DNA from: DATIJJ01 sp964612855
GTDB lineage: Bacteria; Pseudomonadota; Gammaproteobacteria; DSM-16500
Assembly: GCA_964612855.1 (NCBI GenBank)
Contig: CAZTDR010000014.1
Span: 1-43,130 of the forward strand
Direction of reading: 5' to 3'
Length of the DNA: 43,130 nucleotides
Below, one piece after another: positions 33,504-42,390 of the stretch. The notes beneath the pieces are model-generated. The model had not been told where the DNA came from. It saw only the letters and a program-made list of their open reading frames with translations, and ran no database searches. A program made the position numbers and the translations under genes. Numbering within the stretch: position 1 is the stretch's first letter; each line of letters opens with the position of its first letter.

Positions 33504-33610
33504 GTAGGGTGGATTAGATGCGTTTTTTGCATCGTAATCCACCAAATATAATCAAATTGCAGCGTTGCTTGGTGGATTACGATGCAAAAAACGCATCTAA
33601 TCCACCCTAC
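33504..33610. repeat. Composite family A pair with conserved spacer (second copy)
   Basis: A forward unit (33504-33543) and a reverse unit (33571-33610) surround a 27-bp spacer nearly identical to that in 6673-6781 (ATAATCAAATTGCAGC then TTGCTT). GTAG heads point outward. It lies downstream of ahcY. Confidence 0.9.
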
Positions 33611-33670
33611 GTTTTATATATTTTTCCCAAGAATTAGGAATTTAGGGGAATGAATAGAAACCAACAGAAA

Positions 33671-33690
33671 GCACGGCGGATGCGCCGTGC
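33671..33690 (-). terminator. Terminator-like hairpin after ahcY
   Basis: On the minus strand GCACGGCG-CATC-CGCCGTGC forms a perfect 8-bp stem with a 4-base loop, followed by TTTCTGTT. It begins eight bases after the ahcY stop, fitting a rho-independent terminator. Confidence 0.7.
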
Positions 33691-33697
33691 CTAAGAA

Positions 33698-35011
33698 TTA
33701 ATAACGATAAGGATCTGGCTTATACGGCCCATCAATCGGAATGCCCAAATAATCCGCTTGTTTTTGAGTCAGCTTCGTTAGTTTTACGCCTAGCTTTTGT
33801 AAATGCAAGCGCGCTACCATTTCGTCGAGTTGTTTGGGTAACACATAAACACCTACCGCATATTTTTCATTGTGTAACCACAATTCAAGCTGCGCTAACA
33901 CTTGATTGGTGAACGACGTTGACATGACAAAGCTGGGGTGTCCTGTTGCACAACCTAAGTTGACTAAACGACCTTCCGCTAAAATAATTAATCGTCTGCC
34001 ATTCGGTAAGAAAACATGATCGACTTGAGGTTTAATGTTTTCCCAAGGGTATTGTCGCAAAGAGGCGATATCAATTTCAGAGTCAAAGTGCCCAATGTTG
34101 CAAACAATCGCTTCGTTGGGCATTTGCAGCATGTGCTCATGGGTGATGACATTCATGTTGCCGGTTGCTGTAACAAAAATATTTGCTTGCGAAGCGGCAT
34201 CATCCACGGTCACCACACGGTAACCTTCCATCGCCGCTTGCAACGCACAAATCGGATCAATTTCAGTCACCCAAACCGTGGCACCAAATGCACGTAATGC
34301 TTGTGCGCAACCTTTACCCACATCACCGTAGCCGCAGACAAGTGCAATTTTGCCCGCAATCATCACGTCGGTTGCTCGTTTGATGCCATCAATCAATGAT
34401 TCACGACAACCATATAAATTATCAAATTTAGATTTGGTCACCGAGTCATTGACATTGATTGCTGGTACTTTCAATTTACCTTCTTTGTGCATTTCATATA
34501 ATCGATGCACGCCTGTCGTCGTTTCTTCGGACAAGCCTTTAATATTTTTTAATAAAGTGGGATATTTTTCGTGTATAAGAACGGTTAAATCACCGCCATC
34601 ATCCAAAATTAAATTGGGTTGCCAACCATTAGGCCCTTTAATGGTTTGCTCTACACACCACCAGTATTCTTCTTCCGTTTCCCCTTTCCAAGCAAAAACA
34701 GGAATGCCTGCTTTAGCGATCGCAGCGGCGGCATGATCTTGCGTCGAAAAAATATTACAGGATGACCAGCGAACTTCGGCGCCTAGCGTAACCAGCGTTT
34801 CAATTAATACCGCTGTTTGCACTGTCATATGCAAACAACCCACGATACGCGCGCCTTTTAGCGGTTTTTTGCCTTGGTACAGTTCACGTAACGCCATTAA
34901 GCCTGGCATTTCCGTTTCTGCGATACTAATTTCTTTGCGTCCCCAGTCAGCCAGGGAAAGATCGGCGACTTTATAGTCCGTGTCTACCGCTTGGAGTAAG
35001 GTTGTAACCAT
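33698..35011 (-). CDS. ahcY: S-adenosylhomocysteine hydrolase
   Basis: AhcY splits S-adenosylhomocysteine into adenosine and homocysteine, removing the product of methylations. Features are the N-terminal LSLADWGRKEISIAETEMPGL, the substrate region with CLHMTVQTAVLIETL and SSCNIFSTQDHAAAA, NDSVTKSKFDNLYGCRESL, and the NAD-binding CGYGDVGKGCAQALR. The C-terminus PYKPDPYRY is characteristic, with Lys and Tyr reaching into the partner subunit's NAD site. The ATG at 35011 with a GGAGAG box upstream is preferred over 35032, giving 437 residues. It follows metK by 42 bp on the same strand, so SAM formation and SAH removal are probably co-expressed. Confidence 0.96.
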   Translation of the reverse strand: MVTTLLQAVDTDYKVADLSLADWGRKEISIAETEMPGLMALRELYQGKKPLKGARIVGCLHMTVQTAVLIETLVTLGAEVRWSSCNIFSTQDHAAAAIAKAGIPVFAWKGETEEEYWWCVEQTIKGPNGWQPNLILDDGGDLTVLIHEKYPTLLKNIKGLSEETTTGVHRLYEMHKEGKLKVPAINVNDSVTKSKFDNLYGCRESLIDGIKRATDVMIAGKIALVCGYGDVGKGCAQALRAFGATVWVTEIDPICALQAAMEGYRVVTVDDAASQANIFVTATGNMNVITHEHMLQMPNEAIVCNIGHFDSEIDIASLRQYPWENIKPQVDHVFLPNGRRLIILAEGRLVNLGCATGHPSFVMSTSFTNQVLAQLELWLHNEKYAVGVYVLPKQLDEMVARLHLQKLGVKLTKLTQKQADYLGIPIDGPYKPDPYRY

Positions 35012-35053
35012 GCGTTTATGTCTCTCCATCATATAAATATAATTGCATCATGC

Positions 35054-36214
35054 TTAGATTTTTGCGGCTGTTTGTAATGCAGCTGCCTTGTCTGTTTTTT
35101 CCCAGGTGACGCTCAAGTCTTCCCGACCAAAATGCCCATACGTGGCTGTTTGACGATAAACGGGCTGTAATAAATCGAGCATTTTAATAATGCCATAAGG
35201 GCGTAAGTCGAAATGGTCTCGAATCAAAGGAATGATATCCTTTTCAGGAATTTTGCCTGTGCCAAACGTGTCGACTGTAATCGAGATCGGTTCAGCAATG
35301 CCGATTGCATACGAAATTTGAATTTCACAACGGTCAGCAATGCCAGCGGCTACAATATTTTTTGCCACATAACGGCAAGCATAAGCGGCAGAACGATCCA
35401 CTTTCGAAGGATCTTTGCCAGAAAAACAACCGCCACCATGACGAGACATGCCGCCGTAGGTATCAACAATGATTTTTCGTCCCGTTAAACCGCAGTCACC
35501 TAGCGGGCCGCCAATCACAAAGCGGCCCGTGGGATTGACATAAAATTTGGTATCTTTGGTGATCCATTCTTCCGGAAGAGTGGGTATTATTATCTCTGAA
35601 ATCACACTTTGTACTAAGTCTTCTTGCTCAATGTCAGGGGCATGTTGCGTGGAAAGTACCACGGCTTCGATACCGACGGGCTTACCGTCTGCGTATCGAA
35701 AGGTAATTTGACTTTTTGCATCCGGACGCAGCCAAGACAAGACGTCTTCTTTGCGTAATTTTGCTTGGCGTTTAACCAGTTCATGCGCATAAAAAATAGG
35801 TGCGGGCATTAAAACAGGCGTTTCGTTCGTCGCATAACCAAACATCAACCCTTGATCGCCTGCGCCTTGTTCTTCTTGGCTTTTGCGGTCGACACCTTGT
35901 GCAATATCGGTGGATTGTTTGCCAATGGCAGACATCACGGCACAGGATTCCCAATCAAATCCCATTTCCGAGCTACTGTAACCAATATCACGTACTACAT
36001 TTCGCACAACTTGTTCCACATCGACCCAGGCTGACGTGGTGACTTCGCCGCCGACTAATACCATACCTGTTTTGACAAATGCTTCGCACGCAACGCGCGA
36101 TTTTTTATCTTGTTGCAGGATGGCATCCAATACAGCGTCGGAAATTTGGTCAGCGATTTTATCGGGGTGGCCTTCGGAAACGGATTCAGAGGTGAAGAGA
36201 AATTCTTTTTGCAT
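35054..36214 (-). CDS. metK: S-adenosylmethionine synthetase
   Basis: MetK makes SAM from methionine and ATP. Motifs are SESVSEGHPDKIADQISDA at the start, GAGDQGLMFGYAT (methionine loop) and the phosphate-binding RHGGGCFSGKDPSKVDRSAA. The last motif has Cys where most bacterial enzymes have Ala (GGGAFSGKD). Length 386 is typical. It is upstream of ahcY and divergent from tkt, with a 182-bp region between the starts that holds a worn family C repeat. No SAM or SAH riboswitch could be recognised in that region. Confidence 0.97.
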   Translation of the reverse strand: MQKEFLFTSESVSEGHPDKIADQISDAVLDAILQQDKKSRVACEAFVKTGMVLVGGEVTTSAWVDVEQVVRNVVRDIGYSSSEMGFDWESCAVMSAIGKQSTDIAQGVDRKSQEEQGAGDQGLMFGYATNETPVLMPAPIFYAHELVKRQAKLRKEDVLSWLRPDAKSQITFRYADGKPVGIEAVVLSTQHAPDIEQEDLVQSVISEIIIPTLPEEWITKDTKFYVNPTGRFVIGGPLGDCGLTGRKIIVDTYGGMSRHGGGCFSGKDPSKVDRSAAYACRYVAKNIVAAGIADRCEIQISYAIGIAEPISITVDTFGTGKIPEKDIIPLIRDHFDLRPYGIIKMLDLLQPVYRQTATYGHFGREDLSVTWEKTDKAAALQTAAKI

Positions 36215-36292
36215 ATATTAAACCATCAAAAATGATTAAAAAAATAGAATTTCAGCATCATACTCGGTTTAAATCTCGGTGTCACGCTGGGT

Positions 36293-36324
36293 AAGGTGGT
36301 GGACTAAGGCCGCGTGTCCACCCG
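36293..36324. repeat. Worn family C palindrome between metK and tkt
   Basis: GGTGGTGGACTAAGGCCGCG followed by TGTCCACCC keeps the GGTGGAC/GTCCACC stem of family C. It lies in the divergent promoter region of metK and tkt, so it may sit between their promoters. Confidence 0.5.
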
Positions 36325-36396
36325 CCCTCTAACTAAGATGACAGTACCCTCACATTTCAGGTAACATGCCTGCACTTTTTCACAGGAGAAAAGCGA

Positions 36397-38427
36397 ATGC
36401 CAACTCATCGCGAACTAGCTAATGCTATTCGAGTTCTCAGCATGGATGCGGTGCAAAAAGCCAATTCCGGTCATCCCGGAATGCCCATGGGCATGGCAGA
36501 CATTGCCGAAGTGCTTTGGAACGGTTTTTTGCGACATAATCCAACGAATCCACAATGGCCCAATCGTGATCGTTTTGTCGTATCCAATGGCCATGGTTGC
36601 ATGCTGCTTTATTCTCTTCTCCACCTTTCCGGTTATGCGCTCACCTTAGACGACATCAAACAATTTCGTCAACTGCACTCCAAAACACCCGGCCATCCGG
36701 AATATGGCGAAACCCCTGGCGTTGAAACAACAACAGGCCCGTTGGGCCAAGGGTTGGCCAACGCAGTGGGAATGGCCATCGCTGAAAAACATTTAGCTCA
36801 GCAATTTAATCAAGAGGGGTTTCCCATCATTGATCACTTCACCTATGGTTTTGTAGGGGATGGTTGTTTGATGGAAGGTATTTCACACGAAGCTTGCTCG
36901 CTTGCAGGTACGCTGGGTTTAGGTAAATTAATTATATTTTATGACGATAACCAAATTTCAATCGATGGTAATGTACAAGGTTGGTTTACCGACAATACGC
37001 CGCTGCGTTTTCAAAGCTATCATTGGCACGTGATTGCGGATGTGGATGGTCATGATAGCGACGCATTGCATCGTGCGATCAAAGAAGCGCAAGCCGTAAC
37101 AGATAGACCGACATTGATTTGCTGTAAGACAGTGATTGGGTGGGGATCACCCAATAAAGCGGGCACAGCCAAAACACACGGTGAGGCATTAGGCGAAACC
37201 GAAGTGGCGGCGGTTCGCGCGCATTTAAATTGGCCGAGCAACGAGCCTTTCCACATTCCTCAAGCACTGTATGATGACTGGGATGCCCGCACGAAAGGCC
37301 AGCAAGTTGAACAAGAATGGCGCGCTTTATTTGATCGTTATGGCAAACAGTATCCCGCACTCGCCGCAGAATTTACGCGACGCATGACCAAGCAATTGCC
37401 AGCCGATTGGTTGGCACAATCGAAAGCCCTCATCGCAGAAATGCAGCAAAAAAAAGAAACGATGGCAACGCGCAAAGCATCCCAGCTCTGTTTAACGCAT
37501 TTCGCCAGTATTTTACCCGAATTAATGGGTGGATCAGCTGATTTGACCAGTTCTAATCTAACCAATTGGCCGGGCGTTAAACCTTTTTCTAAAGAAACAC
37601 CCGAAGGCCAATATATTTTTTATGGCGTACGGGAATTTGGTATGTCTGCGATTATGAATGGTATCGCCTTATCCGGTGGCATCATTCCTTTCGGCGGTAC
37701 CTTTTTAACTTTTTCCGATTATGCGCGCAATGCTATTCGTTTAGCGGCACTCATGTGCCAGCGTGTTATTTATATTTATACCCATGATTCGATTGGCTTG
37801 GGCGAAGATGGGCCTACCCATCAACCTGTTGAGCACGCGCCGAGTTTGCGTCTTATTCCGCATCTTTCTGTTTGGCGACCTTGCGACACCGTGGAGTCCG
37901 CCGTTGCCTGGCAAAAAGCACTTGAACATCAAGGCCCAACCTGTTTATTGTTCTCACGACAAAATTTGGCTTTTCAAGAGCGTGATGCATCGACCCTTAA
38001 CATGATCCAACGTGGCGGTTATATCTTATGGGATTGCGAAGACCAGCCTGATTTGATTATGATTGCGACCGGTTCTGAAGTTGCTTTGGCGATGGAGAGT
38101 GCCAAAGAGCTCGTGACGATGGGGAAAAAAGTCCGCGTCGTTTCGATGCCCTCAACGGATGTGTTTTTAGCCCAAGAGGCAGCCTATCAAGATAAAGTAT
38201 TACCTAAAGCGGTCACTGCCCGTCTTGTGATTGAGGCGGCCGTCAGCGACGGTTGGCACAAATTTGTAGGGTGTCGCGGCAAAATAATCGGCTTGGATCG
38301 TTTTGGTGCCTCAGCACCGGCGAAAGAAGTTTTTAAAGAATATGGATTCACGGTAGAGCATATCGTTTCTGTCGCGAAAAATTTATTGTCAGAGGAGAAA
38401 GCACATGACTATTCGAGTTGCAATTAA
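36397..38427 (+). CDS. tkt: Transketolase
   Basis: Transketolase moves two-carbon units between sugars in the pentose phosphate pathway using thiamine diphosphate. The TPP motif runs from GDGCLMEGISHEACSLAG to the Asn in DDNQIS. Other conserved parts are ANSGHPGMPMGMADIAEVLW, the glutamate segment REFGMSAIMNGIAL and HDSIGLGEDGPTHQPVEH. Length 676 is near the E. coli enzyme. An AGGAG box lies before the ATG. The last 23 bases overlap the start of gap in another frame, so the two are translationally coupled. Confidence 0.97.
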   Translation: MPTHRELANAIRVLSMDAVQKANSGHPGMPMGMADIAEVLWNGFLRHNPTNPQWPNRDRFVVSNGHGCMLLYSLLHLSGYALTLDDIKQFRQLHSKTPGHPEYGETPGVETTTGPLGQGLANAVGMAIAEKHLAQQFNQEGFPIIDHFTYGFVGDGCLMEGISHEACSLAGTLGLGKLIIFYDDNQISIDGNVQGWFTDNTPLRFQSYHWHVIADVDGHDSDALHRAIKEAQAVTDRPTLICCKTVIGWGSPNKAGTAKTHGEALGETEVAAVRAHLNWPSNEPFHIPQALYDDWDARTKGQQVEQEWRALFDRYGKQYPALAAEFTRRMTKQLPADWLAQSKALIAEMQQKKETMATRKASQLCLTHFASILPELMGGSADLTSSNLTNWPGVKPFSKETPEGQYIFYGVREFGMSAIMNGIALSGGIIPFGGTFLTFSDYARNAIRLAALMCQRVIYIYTHDSIGLGEDGPTHQPVEHAPSLRLIPHLSVWRPCDTVESAVAWQKALEHQGPTCLLFSRQNLAFQERDASTLNMIQRGGYILWDCEDQPDLIMIATGSEVALAMESAKELVTMGKKVRVVSMPSTDVFLAQEAAYQDKVLPKAVTARLVIEAAVSDGWHKFVGCRGKIIGLDRFGASAPAKEVFKEYGFTVEHIVSVAKNLLSEEKAHDYSSCN

Positions 38428-39412
38428 TGGCTATGGACGCATTGGCCGCAATATTTTGCGTGCCCATTACGAATCTAAAAAACATCCTGAAATTCAAATT
38501 GTCGCGATTAATGATTTAGGTGATGTCAACACGAACGCGCATTTAACGCGTTATGATACGACTCATGGAAAATTTTCAGGTGAAGTCGCAGTATCCGGCA
38601 ATGATTTGATTATTAACGGCGATAAAATTCGCGTTGTTGCTGAACGCGATCCCAAAAAATTACCTTGGAAAGAAATGAATATTGATCTCGTGCTGGAATG
38701 CACCGGATTTTTTACGAGCAAAGAAAAAGCGAGTGCACATATTGAAGCAGGTGCAAAGCGCGTATTAATTTCAGCCCCTGGAACTAATGTCGATGCCACG
38801 ATTGTGTATGGCGTCAACCATCAAATTTTAAAAGCATCACATCAAGTTATTTCGAATGCTTCCTGCACCACCAACTGTCTTGCGCCCTTAGTGAAAGCCT
38901 TAAATGACACAGTCGGTGTCGAAAAGGGATTAATGAACACGGTACATTCTTATACGAATGATCAAGCACTCATCGATGTTTATCATACCGATTTGCGTCG
39001 CGCACGCGCAGCGGGCTATTCCATGATTCCTACCAAAACAGGAGCTGCCATTGCTGTCGGCGAAGTTTTGCCTGAACTTGATGGAAAGTTAGATGGATTT
39101 TCTGTGCGCGTACCCACGATTAATGTCTCGGTGATTGATTTTACTTTTACTGCTAAACGTGACACATCAGTGGAAGAAATTAATCAAATTATGAAAGAAG
39201 CGGCCAATGGTGCGTTAAAAGGTATTTTAGAAATTAACGAAGCACCTTTAGTGTCGGTCGATTTTAATCATAATCCAGCCTCTTCGATTTTTGATGTGTC
39301 CTACACAAAAGTGATGGGAAATTTTGTAAAAGTGTTATCGTGGTATGACAATGAATGGGGTTTTTCCAACAGAATGTTGGATACAGCGGTTGCCTTTGTC
39401 AATGCGAAATAG
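38405..39412 (+). CDS. gap: Glyceraldehyde-3-phosphate dehydrogenase
   Basis: GAPDH oxidises glyceraldehyde 3-phosphate to 1,3-bisphosphoglycerate in glycolysis and the reverse in gluconeogenesis. The NAD fold shows GYGRIGRNILRA and Asp37 in INDLGD, suggesting NAD rather than NADP. Catalytic Cys154 is in SNASCTTNCLAPL, with His181 in VHSYTNDQ. The C-terminus has WYDNEWGFSNRMLD. A GAGGAGA box lies inside the end of tkt. In many related genomes pgk follows tkt-gap; here a phosphate transport pair follows instead. Confidence 0.97.
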   Translation: MTIRVAINGYGRIGRNILRAHYESKKHPEIQIVAINDLGDVNTNAHLTRYDTTHGKFSGEVAVSGNDLIINGDKIRVVAERDPKKLPWKEMNIDLVLECTGFFTSKEKASAHIEAGAKRVLISAPGTNVDATIVYGVNHQILKASHQVISNASCTTNCLAPLVKALNDTVGVEKGLMNTVHSYTNDQALIDVYHTDLRRARAAGYSMIPTKTGAAIAVGEVLPELDGKLDGFSVRVPTINVSVIDFTFTAKRDTSVEEINQIMKEAANGALKGILEINEAPLVSVDFNHNPASSIFDVSYTKVMGNFVKVLSWYDNEWGFSNRMLDTAVAFVNAK

Positions 39413-39432
39413 AAATTTTGGTGGTAGCTAAC

Positions 39433-39460
39433 TGGTGGACAAAGCGCAGCGTGCCCACCA
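39433..39460. repeat. Family C palindrome between gap and the DUF47 gene
   Basis: GGTGGACAAAGCGCAGCGTG followed by CCCACCAG is a single family C arm without its inverted partner. The upstream open frame of the DUF47 gene runs through it but is not thought to be translated. Confidence 0.8.
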
Positions 39461-39488
39461 GACTCCCAATACAAGGATTAAATATCTC

Positions 39489-40166
39489 ATGCCAACCACC
39501 CCTTTTTTAAACATGTTCGGACGCTCCCCCATCCGTCCGCTCGAAGCACATATGTCAAAAGTTCACGCCTGTGTGAAAGAATTAGGCCCTTTTTTTGAAG
39601 CGGCACTCGCCCAAAAATGGTCGGAAGTCGAATTAATCCAGCGTGACATAGGCCGTCTTGAGCATGAAGCCGATGATTTAAAACGGGATTTGCGATTGCA
39701 TTTACCCAAAGGATTGTTTTTGCCCGTTTCACGCAGCGATTTGTTACAATTGCTCGCGGTACAAGATCGTTTGGCCAATAAAGCCAAAGACATTGCCGGT
39801 GTTGTGTTGGGGCGCAAAATGATCTTCCCAGATAACATGGCAGTATCCTTTATGGCATTTTTGCATCGTAGCATTGACGCTTCTCATCAAGCCAATACAG
39901 CCATTAACGAGTTAGATGAATTATTAGAAACAGGGTTTAGCGGTTGTGAAATTAAATTAGTAGAAAGCATGATCGCAGAATTATCCGCCATCGAACGTGA
40001 TACGGATGAAAAACAAATTAAACTACGCCAAGCTTTATTTGAAATTGAATCCACATTACCTCCAGTGAATGTCATGTTTTTATATAAGATTATTGAATGG
40101 ACGGGTGAATTAGCTGATCGCGCACGTGAAATTGGCGACCGTCTCCAAATTTTATTAGCAAAATGA
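39489..40166 (+). CDS. DUF47 family (PhoU-like) phosphate transport regulator
   Basis: This is a TIGR00153/DUF47 protein, a helical PhoU-like partner of Pit phosphate transporters thought to regulate them. It is about 225 residues from the ATG at 39489; the longer frame from 39435 would translate a family C repeat. Typical blocks are MFGRSPIRPLEAHM near the N-terminus, DIGRLEHEADDLKRDLR (PhoU-like Glu/Asp-rich metal-binding pattern), LPVSRSDLLQLLAVQDRLAN and WTGELADRAREIGDRLQILL at the end. An AAGGA box lies before the start. The pit gene follows after 12 bp, and the pair is a standard operon. Confidence 0.9.
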   Translation: MPTTPFLNMFGRSPIRPLEAHMSKVHACVKELGPFFEAALAQKWSEVELIQRDIGRLEHEADDLKRDLRLHLPKGLFLPVSRSDLLQLLAVQDRLANKAKDIAGVVLGRKMIFPDNMAVSFMAFLHRSIDASHQANTAINELDELLETGFSGCEIKLVESMIAELSAIERDTDEKQIKLRQALFEIESTLPPVNVMFLYKIIEWTGELADRAREIGDRLQILLAK

Positions 40167-40178
40167 GATAACTCTTCC

Positions 40179-41438
40179 ATGGATCAAGGCATTATTTTTA
40201 TTATTTCCGCCTGCTTGTTTGGGCTTTGGATGACGTGGGGCATTGGCGCAAATGATTTAGCGAATATCATGAGCACTGCGATGGGCTCAAAAGCGATTAC
40301 CGTGAAGCAAGCCATGATCATCGCTATCGTATTTGAAATGGCTGGCGCCTTTTTAGGCGGTGGTGAAGTGACTGATACGATTCGTACTGGCATCATTAAT
40401 GTCGGTGAATTTGCGAATCATCCACATATCTTAATTTATGGCATGTTGTCTGTATTATTGGCAAGTGCCTTATGGATTACCGTTGCCAGTTTTTTAGGCA
40501 TGCCCGTGTCTATCACGAATGCAATCGTGGGTGCATTAGTCGGCGCGGGTGCAATTATGTTGGGGTTGAACGCGATTCATTGGGAGACGGTCGGGTATAT
40601 CGCCATTAGTTGGATTTCCTCACCCGCTATTGCCGGTGTGATTGCCTATTTATTATTTATTTCTATTCGCCGTTGGATATTAGGCGTTGATAATCCACTG
40701 ACAGCCGCAAAACGTTTTATACCCGGTTATCTTTTTTTAGTCGGCATTGTTTTAGCCTTAATGACCACACTTAAAGCAGTCCACCATTTTCATTTGGCAT
40801 TAGGCTTTTTTAAAACGACAGCGATTGTGATTGCCACCATCATTGTGGTGATGGCGATTGGTTTTTTTGCTATGCGCTCAATTTTTTCTAAGGTCCACCT
40901 GCGACGTCACACCCAATTTATTTATATTGAAAGCATGTTTAGCGTATTGATGGCCTTTACGGCTTGCGCGATGGTGTTTGCACATGGTTCTAATGATGTC
41001 GCGATTGCAGTGGGTCCTATCGCAAGCATCATTAGCCTAGTCAAAGTGGGCCAGGTGGCTCACCAAGAAATGATGATGAATAGCATTATGTTGTTTGGAT
41101 GCTTAGGAGTTTTGCTCGGATTATTTATGTATGGACGAAAAGTAATAGAAACCGTGGGAAGCGCCATTACCACCTTAACACCCAGCCGTGCATTTGCTGC
41201 CACATTAGCGGCGGCGAGCACTGTAATTGTATCCACGAGTACAGGTATTCCTGTTTCAGCGACACAAACGTTAGTCGGTGCCGTTTTTGGTGTCGGATTG
41301 GCACGCGGTATTGATGCGTTAAATCTCACCGTCATTCGCAATATTTTTATGTCATGGATTATTACCATCCCCGTGACGGCGGGACTCGCAACGTTATTTT
41401 TTTATTTATTAAAAAATTTCTTGGATGTTGCCGCCTAG
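40179..41438 (+). CDS. pit: PiT family inorganic phosphate transporter
   Basis: This is an inner-membrane phosphate:cation symporter of the PiT family. The two signature repeats are GANDLANIMSTAMGSKA near the N-terminus and HGSNDVAIAVGPIASI in the second half. About ten hydrophobic helices can be drawn, with a central cytoplasmic linker around RSIFSKVHLRRHTQ. Length 419 is typical of PiT proteins paired with DUF47. The stop codon TAG is part of the 20-bp repeat at 41436-41455, so the present C-terminus (NFLDVAA) may have been set by an insertion. Confidence 0.94.
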   Translation: MDQGIIFIISACLFGLWMTWGIGANDLANIMSTAMGSKAITVKQAMIIAIVFEMAGAFLGGGEVTDTIRTGIINVGEFANHPHILIYGMLSVLLASALWITVASFLGMPVSITNAIVGALVGAGAIMLGLNAIHWETVGYIAISWISSPAIAGVIAYLLFISIRRWILGVDNPLTAAKRFIPGYLFLVGIVLALMTTLKAVHHFHLALGFFKTTAIVIATIIVVMAIGFFAMRSIFSKVHLRRHTQFIYIESMFSVLMAFTACAMVFAHGSNDVAIAVGPIASIISLVKVGQVAHQEMMMNSIMLFGCLGVLLGLFMYGRKVIETVGSAITTLTPSRAFAATLAAASTVIVSTSTGIPVSATQTLVGAVFGVGLARGIDALNLTVIRNIFMSWIITIPVTAGLATLFFYLLKNFLDVAA

Positions 41439-41455
41439 GGTCTGTTGACAATTGG
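41436..41455. repeat. 20-bp repeat overlapping a stop codon (copy 2)
   Basis: This is identical to 22893-22912, and again its first TAG is the stop codon of the preceding gene. Beyond it the two places differ. Confidence 0.8.
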
Positions 41456-41483
41456 TTTAGCCGGCCAAATCCAAAATAAAAAT

Positions 41484-41523
41484 GTAGGGCGGATTAGACG
41501 CGTTTTTTGCGTCGTAATCCACC
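41484..41523. repeat. Family A palindrome between pit and the PNP gene
   Basis: A single forward family A unit (GTAGGGCGGATTAGACGCG..., one base changed in the stem) lies 48 bp after the start of the 20-bp repeat. Confidence 0.88.
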
Positions 41524-41565
41524 AGTTTGGCGATTATGTATTAAAAATTTTTGAGGAGTGATCCT

Positions 41566-42390
41566 ATGATAACAATGCAAGAAACAATGGCCGCGATTCG
41601 CAAATACGCACCGAATTTTTTTCCTAAAGTGGGTATGATTTTAGGTTCCGGTTTAGGTTCCATTGCAGAACAGCTCACCGATCCCATCACCATCCCTTAC
41701 CAAGCCATTCCTGGGTTGCACTCCGGAGCGGTAAATGGTCATGCATCCTTATTAATTTTAGGGAACTTAAATGGCGTTCCTGTGGTTTGCATGAAAGGCC
41801 GGTTACATCTTTATGAAGGAACGCCGATTGAGTGCGTCAGGACATTCATTCGTGTTATTAAAGCGCTTGGTGCAGAAACACTCATTGTGACCGCTGCAGT
41901 AGGTTCATTGCGCGAAGAAGTGGGGCCAGGCGAAATGATGTTAATGACAGATCACATCAATTTTCAACCGTTGAATGCGCTGGTAGGCCCTAACGATGAA
42001 TCGGTAGGCGAACGTTTTGTGAGCATGGAAAATGCGTATGATGAAGGGTTGCGTGATATTGCCGCGCGTGTTGCAGAACGGATGGGATTTGCTTTACCCG
42101 AAGGCGTGTATATTTCCGTAATGGGCCCTTCTTTTGAAACACCAGCCGAAATTCGAGCTTATCGTACGCTTGGCGCGGATATCGTCGGCATGTCTGTCGT
42201 GCAAGAGGTCATCCTGGCGCGTCATTGTGGATTACATGTATTAGGTTTGGGCGCTATTACTAATTTTGCAGCAGGCATGAATCCAGAAAAATTAACACAT
42301 GAAGGCACTTTGCATTTTGGTGAAATAGCGGCACGCAAGTTAACCAAACTGATTCCCGAAATTATTAAGGAATTAAGCCGTGAGTTTTGA
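41566..42390 (+). CDS. punA: Purine nucleoside phosphorylase (trimeric, PNP-I type)
   Basis: This enzyme phosphorolyses purine (deoxy)nucleosides to base and (deoxy)ribose 1-phosphate. The trimeric PNP family shows GMILGSGLGSIAEQL (phosphate loop), KGRLHLYEG, TAAVGSLREEVGPG, GPSFETPAEIRAYRTLGADIVGMS, and the purine-site region ITNFAAGMNPEKLTHE. The ATG at 41566 has a GAGGAG box at seven bases, so the TTG at 41551 is not used. The 274-residue length fits the family. The usual GMSTVPE motif reads GMSVVQE here. The last 11 bases overlap deoC. Confidence 0.92.
   Translation: MITMQETMAAIRKYAPNFFPKVGMILGSGLGSIAEQLTDPITIPYQAIPGLHSGAVNGHASLLILGNLNGVPVVCMKGRLHLYEGTPIECVRTFIRVIKALGAETLIVTAAVGSLREEVGPGEMMLMTDHINFQPLNALVGPNDESVGERFVSMENAYDEGLRDIAARVAERMGFALPEGVYISVMGPSFETPAEIRAYRTLGADIVGMSVVQEVILARHCGLHVLGLGAITNFAAGMNPEKLTHEGTLHFGEIAARKLTKLIPEIIKELSREF

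Noticed and set aside
34350..34736. 128-codon plus-strand open frame inside ahcY
   Set aside because: It is antisense to a strongly conserved gene and is explained as a shadow of its codon usage.
36215..36396. Possible SAM or SAH riboswitch upstream of metK
   Set aside because: I could not find the conserved helices of any SAM or SAH riboswitch class; only a worn family C hairpin is present.
39435..39488. Upstream start for the DUF47 gene at 39435
   Set aside because: The extension translates a family C repeat; the ATG at 39489 fits the family length and has an AAGGA box.
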